The notes beneath the pieces were generated by a model. The model did not search any database. It was not told the origin of the DNA and worked only from the letters and a program-made list of their open reading frames with translations. Positions 57,718-64,000 of a DNA stretch of 64,000 nt are shown piece by piece. How positions within the stretch are numbered: the first letter of the stretch is position 1; every line of letters starts with the position of its first letter. The translations under genes were made by a program, and so were the position numbers. Source of the stretch: Subtercola boreus (GTDB lineage: Bacteria > Actinomycetota > Actinomycetes > Actinomycetales > Microbacteriaceae); contig NZ_NBXA01000026.1 of assembly GCF_003399625.1 (NCBI RefSeq), positions 124,001-188,000 of the forward strand, read 5' to 3'.

Positions 57718-58072
57718 GCGGACGGTCGCGCCGGTCGGGTGACCGTGCGCGGTGCGGGCGTCATACGCTAGGCTTGGACTACTTGCGAGCGCAATCGCGC
57801 GCTCCCTGCGTCGTAGAACGCACCTCTTCGTCACCGAACGGCTCTCAGAAGGCCCTCGTCACGGAGATGAATTCTCACGGCGAACGGATGTGCCCACCGG
57901 CACCTTCGCCACACTTCCACCGAAGTCCGGCCAACGATCGTGCGCCCAGCCCCGAGCTGAGGCCACGTGAGCCGGAATGAGATCGCGCAGACGCACTCCG
58001 CCAGGCACCAGAACGTGCCCGGCACGCGCAGTTCTCCGGCGGAACCGATGCCTGGAAGGCACCGAAACCCCC
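57718..58072 (+). promoter_or_regulatory. Long leader upstream of the DEAD-box helicase gene (355 bases)
   Basis: TAGGCT at 57769-57774 is a likely -10 element, which would give a leader of about 290 bases. GAGCGC (57787-57792) and GCGCTC (57799-57804) form a hairpin near its 5' end. No coding region is supported. Long structured leaders are typical of cold-shock and DEAD-box helicase genes, so autoregulation or temperature control is plausible. Confidence 0.5.
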
Positions 58073-59719
58073 ATGACCATTGCTCCTCCCACCACTCTGG
58101 CCGCTGCATCCGAAGCCACCGGCCCCTCGTTCGCCACTCTCGGCGTTCCCGCCCCGATCGTCGCCAAGCTGACAGCTGAAGGCATCACCAGCCCGTTCCC
58201 GATCCAGGTCGACACCCTTCCCGACACCCTGAACGGGCGCGACGTGCTCGGTCGCGGCAAGACGGGCTCGGGCAAGACGCTCGCGTTCTCCATCCCGATG
58301 GTCGCCCGCCTCGCCGGCGCGCTGGCCGGCGGCAAGCGTCGCCCGGGTCACCCGGTCGGGCTGATCCTCGCGCCGACGCGTGAGCTCGCCACCCAGATCT
58401 CGGCCGTACTGCAGCCGCTCGCCGACGCCTACGGGCTGAAGTCGACCACCATCTTCGGTGGCGTCTCGCAGGGCCGCCAGGTCACCGCGCTGAAGGCCGG
58501 CGTCGATGTCGTCGTGGCATGCCCCGGCCGCCTCGAAGACCTCATGAAGCAGGGCTTCGTGTCGCTCGACGCCGTGGAGATCACCGTGCTCGACGAGGCC
58601 GACCACATGGCTGACCTCGGCTTCCTGCCCGTCGTGACCCGCATCATGTCGAAGACTCCCGAGCACGGCCAGCGCCTGCTCTTCTCGGCCACGCTCGACA
58701 ACGGCGTGGACAAGATCGTGAACCGGTTCCTCCACAACGAGGTTCTGCACTCGGTGGATGAAGCCAACTCCCCCGTCGCGGCCATGACCCACCACGTGTT
58801 CGAGGTGAACGACGCCGAGGCGAAGACCGCTCTCGTTCGAAAGCTCGCCTCGGGTACCGGCCGCCGCATCCTCTTCATGCGCACCAAGCACCACGCCAAG
58901 AAGCTGGCGCGCCAGCTGATCGACGCGGGCATCCCGGCCGTCGACCTGCACGGAAACCTCTCGCAGGTGGCCCGTGACCGCAACCTCGCCGCGTTCAGCG
59001 CCGGCGACGTGAGCGTTCTGGTGGCGACGGATGTCGCGGCCCGCGGTGTGCACGTCGATGACATCGAACTCGTGATCCACGTCGACCCGCCGGCCGAGCA
59101 CAAGGCGTACCTGCACCGCTCGGGCCGCACGGCTCGCGCCGGCAGCGCGGGTGACGTCGTGACGATCATCCTGCCCGCCCAGCGGAAGGATCTCGACCAG
59201 CTCATGCGGAAGGCTGCGATCTCCGTGGCCGTCGAGCGCGTCGGTCTCGAATCGCCGTCGGTCGACGAGCTGGTCGGCGAGGTGGCTGCGTACGTCAAGC
59301 CGTCGGATGCTCCCGTGACGCTCACCGGTGGTGGCCGTTCCGGCGGCCAGGGTGGCGGCTCGCGCGGCGGCAACGGCGGTAACGGTGGCGGTCGCGGTGG
59401 ACGCGGCGGCCAGGGCGGCGGCTCGCGTGATGGCGGCGGCTCGCAGGGAGCCAACGCCCAGCGGAAGCGCGGCCTGCGTGACGGCGCTTCGGCCGGTGCT
59501 GGTGCAGGGACCGGTTCCGACCGCCCGCGTCGCGGCGGTGCCGGTTCGGGTTCCGCCGGCGGAGCGGGCGGTGCCGGCGGCGGTGCCCGTCGCGGCGGCG
59601 GCCAGGGCGGCGGCGGTCGCGGCGGCCAGGGCGGTTCGACCACGGTGTGGTCGAGTGCCGGCGGATCGCAGACGGCTCCGCGCCCGCAGCGTTCGGCCCC
59701 GCGCCGCGCCCAGGGCTAG
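58073..59719 (+). CDS. DEAD-box ATP-dependent RNA helicase
   Basis: The 548-residue protein from ATG 58073 starts MTIAPPTTLAAASEATGPSF. The Q-motif (GITSPFPIQVDTLPDTLNG), Walker A (GRGKTGSGKTLAF), PTREL, VLDEADHM, SAT and the motif VI HRSGRTARAG are all present. The C-terminal 130 residues are Gly/Arg/Ser-rich (GGQGGGSRGG type) and will bind RNA without structure. It belongs with RhlE/DeaD-type helicases acting in RNA decay, ribosome assembly and cold growth. An in-frame upstream start is rejected because it is Arg-rich and lies in the leader. Confidence 0.95.
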   Translation: MTIAPPTTLAAASEATGPSFATLGVPAPIVAKLTAEGITSPFPIQVDTLPDTLNGRDVLGRGKTGSGKTLAFSIPMVARLAGALAGGKRRPGHPVGLILAPTRELATQISAVLQPLADAYGLKSTTIFGGVSQGRQVTALKAGVDVVVACPGRLEDLMKQGFVSLDAVEITVLDEADHMADLGFLPVVTRIMSKTPEHGQRLLFSATLDNGVDKIVNRFLHNEVLHSVDEANSPVAAMTHHVFEVNDAEAKTALVRKLASGTGRRILFMRTKHHAKKLARQLIDAGIPAVDLHGNLSQVARDRNLAAFSAGDVSVLVATDVAARGVHVDDIELVIHVDPPAEHKAYLHRSGRTARAGSAGDVVTIILPAQRKDLDQLMRKAAISVAVERVGLESPSVDELVGEVAAYVKPSDAPVTLTGGGRSGGQGGGSRGGNGGNGGGRGGRGGQGGGSRDGGGSQGANAQRKRGLRDGASAGAGAGTGSDRPRRGGAGSGSAGGAGGAGGGARRGGGQGGGGRGGQGGSTTVWSSAGGSQTAPRPQRSAPRRAQG

Positions 59720-59756
59720 CCTCCCCCGGGGCCATCCCCGGGTCTCCGTCTCATCG

Positions 59757-59808
59757 AAGGGACCCCTCTCGTTCGAACGCTTCAGCGTCGGGACGAGAGG
59801 GGTCCCTT
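59757..59808 (+). terminator. Terminator after the DEAD-box helicase
   Basis: AAGGGACCCCTCTCGT (59757-59772) and its exact complement (59793-59808) form a 16-bp stem. The 20-base loop holds a second small hairpin (ACGCT-TC-AGCGT). Three T residues end the right arm. Confidence 0.88.
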
Positions 59809-59857
59809 TGTCGCGCGGTGAGCGAGGGAGCAGGCGGGGGTGGGGTATTTTGGGCTG

Positions 59858-60817
59858 ATGAGTCACACGAATGTCCTGCTCGACGTCGACACGGGGGTGG
59901 ACGACGCCATGGCGATCCTGTTCGCTGTCGCGCATCCCGCGATCAACCTGCTGGGGGTGAGCTGCGTGGCGGGCAACGCCGCCCTGCCGCAGGTCGTCGA
60001 GAACACGGTGAGGGTGCTCGACGCGGCGGGGGCGGGCGACATCCCGGTCGCCGCCGGCGCGACGCGACCCCTCCTGGCGCCGGCCCGCGATGCGTCGCAC
60101 GTACACGGCTCAGACGGGCTCGGCGGCATCGAGCTGCCCTCGACGACCCGCAGGTCGGTGGCCCAGGGTTCCGTCGCGATGCTGCGGGAGCAACTGCTCG
60201 CGAGCTCCGAGCCGGTGACGATCATCGCGCTCGCGCCTCAGACGAACCTCGCGCTGTTGCTCCGTACGCATCCGGAGGTCGCGGAGAAGATCGAGCGGAT
60301 CCTGTTCATGGGCGGATCCGCCAGCGTCGGCAACGCCACGCCCACTGCGGAGTTCAACGTGTGGCACGACCCCGAGGCGGCCGCGATCGTGCTCGACTCG
60401 GGCATCCAGACGTTCATGTACGGTCTCGACGTGTTCAACCGGGTGGCTGTTCCGCTCGAGACGAGCGAGGCCTTGCAGATGAGCGGGAAGCGGGCAGAGC
60501 GGCTGGCGGGGGCCCTGCTCTCGCACCGCATCGGCATGGGGCCCGGCCGGCAACCCGTGTACACCGGGCTGATCGGCGACGCGGGCGCGGTGTGCGCTCT
60601 CGTCGATCCCGACGCCCTCACGGTCGAACGGCTGCCTGTCTTCGTCGAGCTCGCCGGAGCGAGCCGCGGCCAGACGGTCGTCGACCGGCGCCAGTTTCCG
60701 GGAGAGGACCGGATGCACGGGCTTCACTCGGCCGTCGGACTCACGGATGTCGCGCTCGAGGTGGATGCGGAACGCTACGTCGAGCTGTTCCTGCGCACGG
60801 TCGCGCTGCTCGACTAG
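59858..60817 (+). CDS. Inosine-uridine-type nucleoside hydrolase
   Basis: The 319-residue protein from ATG 59858 (MSHTNVLLDVDTGVDDAMAI) has the family calcium-binding aspartate motif DVDTGVDDA at the N-terminus. ALAPQTNLALLLRTHPEV, FMGGSASVGNATPTAEFNVW with HDPEAA, and the C-terminal GLHSAVGLTDVALEVD follow. It cleaves ribonucleosides to base and ribose in purine or pyrimidine salvage; the preferred base is not readable. TATTTT lies six bases before the ATG, fitting a leaderless mRNA; an ATG six codons upstream would overlap that element. Confidence 0.93.
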   Translation: MSHTNVLLDVDTGVDDAMAILFAVAHPAINLLGVSCVAGNAALPQVVENTVRVLDAAGAGDIPVAAGATRPLLAPARDASHVHGSDGLGGIELPSTTRRSVAQGSVAMLREQLLASSEPVTIIALAPQTNLALLLRTHPEVAEKIERILFMGGSASVGNATPTAEFNVWHDPEAAAIVLDSGIQTFMYGLDVFNRVAVPLETSEALQMSGKRAERLAGALLSHRIGMGPGRQPVYTGLIGDAGAVCALVDPDALTVERLPVFVELAGASRGQTVVDRRQFPGEDRMHGLHSAVGLTDVALEVDAERYVELFLRTVALLD

Positions 60818-60860
60818 CGAGGGCGGGGGCGCCGGCGCACGCAGGCGACGCGAGCGGCCG

Positions 60861-61400
60861 TCAGGCCAGCCGGCCCACCGACGCGAGCGCCGCGCGCAGC
60901 AGGGCGCCCCGGCCGCCTTCCATCTCCGCGTGGACAGCGTCGCTCGATGCCTCCTCGGGCGTCATCCACGTGAGTTCCAGGGCGTCCTGGCGTGGGTCGC
61001 AGGTACCGGTGACCGGGATGACGTAGGCCAGCGAGACCGCGTGCTGGCGATCATCCGTGAAGGCGCTGACACCCGGCATCGGAAAGTATTCGGCCACCGA
61101 GAACGGGATCGGGCTGGTGGGCAGCTGCGGGAACGCCATCGGGCCGAGGTCCTTCTCGAGGTGCCGGAACAGGGCATCGCGCAGGGTCTCGCCGTACATC
61201 ACGCGGCCCGAGACGATCGTGCGTGTCATGTTGCCGCTCGACGAGACGCGCAGCAGCACGCCCACCTCGGTGACCTGCCCGAGACCGTCGACCCGCACGG
61301 GAACCGCCTCGACGTAGAGCAACGGCAACCGCCGTCTGATCTCTTCAAGCTCCTGGTCACTCAACCAGCCGGAGTTCGGGTCAGGGGTGCGAACGCTCAT
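60861..61400 (-). CDS. NUDIX-fold protein of the DUF4916 type
   Basis: The 179-residue protein starts MSVRTPDPNSGWLSDQELEE. It contains a Nudix-like box GRVMYGETLRDALFRHLEKD followed by LG, in which the REUXEE core is RHLEKD. Two of the three metal-binding glutamates are therefore changed. The rest (VEVGVLLR-like strand, AVSLAYVIPVTG, ELTWMTPEE) fits the fold. Hydrolase activity is doubtful. It is convergent with the nucleoside hydrolase gene and divergent from lhr. Confidence 0.8.
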   Translation of the reverse strand: MSVRTPDPNSGWLSDQELEEIRRRLPLLYVEAVPVRVDGLGQVTEVGVLLRVSSSGNMTRTIVSGRVMYGETLRDALFRHLEKDLGPMAFPQLPTSPIPFSVAEYFPMPGVSAFTDDRQHAVSLAYVIPVTGTCDPRQDALELTWMTPEEASSDAVHAEMEGGRGALLRAALASVGRLA

Positions 61401-61486
61401 GCTTCATTCTCACCCATCCCGCAAGGGTTGCCGCTCACTTGGAGTCGAACGAGGCGAGTGTCAGTGGTATCGGCGAGGATGGAGGG

Positions 61487-64000
61487 GTGAAGAAGCAGAC
61501 GGGAAGAGCGGCACGTGGCGGGGCGGTCTCCAGCGTGCTCGCACGGTTCTCGCCCGCGACCCGTGAGTGGTTCGCCGGCGCCTTCGCCGCGCCGACGGAG
61601 GCTCAGATCGGGGCCTGGCAGGCCGTGTCGGAGGGTGCGCACGCCCTGGTGGTGGCGCCCACCGGGTCGGGCAAGACGCTGGCGGCATTCCTCTGGGCGA
61701 TCGACCGGCTGATCGCCGAGCCGGTGGGGGTTCCGGATGCTACGCCCGCAGCCGGGGCGAACGAGAAGCCTGTCGGTACACGCGTGCTCTACATCTCGCC
61801 GCTGAAGGCCCTCGCCGTCGACGTGGAGCGGAACCTCCGCGCCCCGCTCGTGGGCGTCACGCAGACCGCGAAACGCCTCGGCACGACGCCGCCCGTCGTG
61901 ACCGTGGGCGTGCGTTCGGGCGACACGACGGCCAGTGACCGTCGCACCATGATCAAGAACCCGCCCGACATCCTGATCACGACGCCGGAGTCGCTCTTTT
62001 TGATGCTCACCTCCGCGGCCCGGGAGACGCTGTCAGATGTGCAGACGGTGATCATCGACGAAGTGCACGCTGTGGCCGCCACGAAGAGAGGTGCGCACCT
62101 CGCCGTGAGCCTCGAGCGGTTGGATGCCCTGCTGGAGCGACCAGCGCAGCGCATCGGTCTCTCTGCCACTGTACGACCGCCTGAGGAGGTGGCGAGGTTC
62201 CTGGCCGGCGGGGTGCCGGTGACGATCGTGGCACCCGTGTCGACGAAGAAGTTCGACCTGCGGGTCGTGGTGCCGGTCGAGGACATGAGCGACCTCGGCG
62301 CCGCCCCTGCCCTCGAGGGTTCCGCCGCAGCAGCGACACCTCAGCAGGGCTCGATCTGGCCGCACGTCGAGGAGAGCATCGTCGACAGGGTGCTGAAGCA
62401 CCGCTCGTCCATCGTGTTCGCGAACTCTCGTCGGCTCGCCGAGCGATTGACAGCTCGATTGAACGAGATCTACGCCGAGCGCCAGGGTCTCGAGGTCGAT
62501 GGCGACGGATTCGTGCAGCGGGTCGACGGTGCGGGAACGGATGCGGCATCCACCGCCCAGCGTTCGGCTGGCGCGCCCGCCCAGGTGATGGCGCAGAGCG
62601 GCCAGACCAGCGGAGCATTGCCGCTTCTCGCCCGCGCACACCACGGTTCTGTGAGCAAGGAACAGCGGGCGATCATCGAGGACGACCTGAAGAGCGGGCG
62701 GCTTCGCTGCGTGGTTGCGACATCGAGCCTCGAACTCGGCATCGACATGGGAGCGGTCGACCTGGTGGTGCAGGTCGAGTCACCGCCCTCGGTCGCCAGC
62801 GGGCTGCAGCGTGTCGGGCGGGCCGGGCACCAGGTCGGGGAGGTGTCGCGCGGGGTCATCTACCCGAAGCACAGGGCCGACCTCATCCACTCGGCCGTGG
62901 CCGCCGACCGCATGACGAAGGGTCTCATCGAGACGCTCAACGTGCCGAAGAACCCGCTCGACATCCTCGCCCAGCAGACGGTCGCGGCCTGCGCGCTCGA
63001 GTCGATCGACGTCGAGGAGTGGTTCGACCAGGTCAAACGGAGCGCCCCGTTCAACGCGCTGCCCCGTTCGGCCTACGAGGCCACGCTCGACCTGCTGGCC
63101 GGGCGCTACCCTTCCGACGAGTTCGCCGAGCTCCGCCCGCGCATCGTGTGGGATCGCGACGCCGGAACGATCACCGGCCGGCCGGGCGCCCAGCGGCTCG
63201 CGGTCACCAGCGGCGGAACGATTCCCGACCGCGGCCTGTTCGGCGTGTTCATGGTCGGCGAGAAAGCGTCGCGGGTCGGCGAGCTCGACGAGGAGATGGT
63301 CTATGAGTCGCGTGTCGGCGACGTCTTCGCGCTGGGGGCCACGAGCTGGCGCATCCAGGAGATCACCCACGACCAGGTGCGCGTGACCCCGGCATTCGGC
63401 GAGCCGGGCCGGCTGCCGTTCTGGCGCGGAGACGGGCTCGGACGACCGGCCGAACTCGGCCGCGCGATCGGGGCATTCACTCGGGCTGTGGGCGGGGCCA
63501 CCGAGGCCCGCGCCCTGGAGCTGGCCCGCGCGGCAGGCCTCGACGAGAACGCGGCGACGAACCTCGTGACGTTCGTCTCCGAACAGCGCGAGTCGACCGG
63601 GCACGTGCCGAGCGACCAGACGCTGGTGGTCGAGAGGTTCCGCGACGAGCTCGGGGACTGGCGCGTCATCCTGCACTCCCCCTACGGGATGCAGGTGCAC
63701 TCGCCGTGGGCGTTGGCCATCGGGGCGCGAATCCGCGAGCGGTTCGGGGTCGACGGCGGGGTCGTGGCAAGCGACGACGGCATCGTGGTGCGACTGCCCG
63801 ACACCGAGAGCGAGCCGCCGGGCGCCGACCTGTTCGTGTTCGACGCCGACGAACTCGAACTGCTCGTGACCACCGAGGTGGGCGGGTCGGCCCTGTTCGC
63901 GTCGAGGTTCCGCGAGAGCGCGGCGCGGGCGCTGCTGCTGCCCCGGCAGAATCCCGGCAAACGGTCACCGCTCTGGCAGCAGAGGCAGCGATCGGCAGCG
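61487..64000 (+). CDS. lhr: ATP-dependent helicase Lhr-like (3' end outside window)
   Basis: From GTG 61487 (KKQTGRAARGGAVSSVLARF) the frame stays open for 838 codons to the right edge. The protein is a superfamily 2 helicase: APTGSGKTLAAFLWAIDRL (Walker A), SPLKALAVDVERNLR, TTPESLF, IDEVHAV, SATVRP, VFANSRRLAERL, ATSSLELGIDMGAVDLVVQV and QRVGRAGH. This matches Lhr, a DNA-repair-linked 3'-5' helicase of over 1400 residues with a winged-helix middle and a large C-terminal part. Only the first half or so is visible. It is divergent from the NUDIX-like gene by 86 bases. Confidence 0.94.
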   Translation, partial: MKKQTGRAARGGAVSSVLARFSPATREWFAGAFAAPTEAQIGAWQAVSEGAHALVVAPTGSGKTLAAFLWAIDRLIAEPVGVPDATPAAGANEKPVGTRVLYISPLKALAVDVERNLRAPLVGVTQTAKRLGTTPPVVTVGVRSGDTTASDRRTMIKNPPDILITTPESLFLMLTSAARETLSDVQTVIIDEVHAVAATKRGAHLAVSLERLDALLERPAQRIGLSATVRPPEEVARFLAGGVPVTIVAPVSTKKFDLRVVVPVEDMSDLGAAPALEGSAAAATPQQGSIWPHVEESIVDRVLKHRSSIVFANSRRLAERLTARLNEIYAERQGLEVDGDGFVQRVDGAGTDAASTAQRSAGAPAQVMAQSGQTSGALPLLARAHHGSVSKEQRAIIEDDLKSGRLRCVVATSSLELGIDMGAVDLVVQVESPPSVASGLQRVGRAGHQVGEVSRGVIYPKHRADLIHSAVAADRMTKGLIETLNVPKNPLDILAQQTVAACALESIDVEEWFDQVKRSAPFNALPRSAYEATLDLLAGRYPSDEFAELRPRIVWDRDAGTITGRPGAQRLAVTSGGTIPDRGLFGVFMVGEKASRVGELDEEMVYESRVGDVFALGATSWRIQEITHDQVRVTPAFGEPGRLPFWRGDGLGRPAELGRAIGAFTRAVGGATEARALELARAAGLDENAATNLVTFVSEQRESTGHVPSDQTLVVERFRDELGDWRVILHSPYGMQVHSPWALAIGARIRERFGVDGGVVASDDGIVVRLPDTESEPPGADLFVFDADELELLVTTEVGGSALFASRFRESAARALLLPRQNPGKRSPLWQQRQRSAA

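Overview
The window is high-GC DNA with the gene order and protein style of an actinobacterium. S12, S7, EF-G and EF-Tu are followed by the S10-spc-alpha ribosomal clusters, starts are often GTG or TTG, and many promoters look leaderless. The set of r-proteins and partner genes (long Ala/Lys tails on L15, S5 and L29; DUF475, DUF427, DUF1684, Lhr) fits Micrococcales, most likely Microbacteriaceae. The family-level call is inference.

Layout. 1-2422 (minus): alpha-operon genes infA-rpmJ-rpsM-rpsK-rpoA; rpoA runs off the left edge. 2510-10236: a complete mannitol PTS locus. The minus-strand operon IIB-ptsH-ptsI-mtlA-mtlF-mtlD is divergent from the regulator mtlR and sits between map and infA. 10289-22911 (minus): map, adk, secY and then the spc and S10 operons (rplO back to rpsJ). 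22912-27503: an accessory insert with an MFS exporter, an HxlR regulator, topoisomerase IB and an AbiEi/DUF559-like protein. 27504-31876 (minus): the str operon rpsL-rpsG-fusA-tuf, with a strong promoter at 32181-32209. 32229-42623: envelope and accessory genes (a secreted protein, a Pro-rich membrane protein, a YhgE/Pip protein, an MMPL transporter with an ABC-ATPase-like tail, a SpeE-like methyltransferase-fold protein, a flavoprotein, DUF475). 42715-50189 (minus): rpoB-rpoC. 50572-61400: accessory and conserved small genes. 61487-64000: lhr, cut by the right edge.

How it works together. About half of the window is core transcription and translation machinery in long, translationally coupled minus-strand operons. 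Strong hairpins lie at several gene junctions: rpsK/rpoA, rpsQ/rplN, rpsG/fusA, fusA/tuf, rpoB/rpoC. The PTS locus supplies general enzymes (EI, HPr) and the mannitol-specific transporter and dehydrogenase under a PRD-type regulator that can read PTS phosphorylation.

The least ordinary items are these: an MMPL transporter fused to a degenerate ABC ATPase-like domain and coupled to YhgE/Pip; two AbiEi/DUF559-like genes sharing the same 13-mer about 48 nt upstream; a strong promoter without a gene next to rpoB; a G-rich 15-nt tandem repeat just before a SpeE-like gene; and a recurrent TANNNT-N6-start-codon arrangement pointing to leaderless mRNAs. No rRNA, tRNA, CRISPR array, transposase or prophage gene was recognised.
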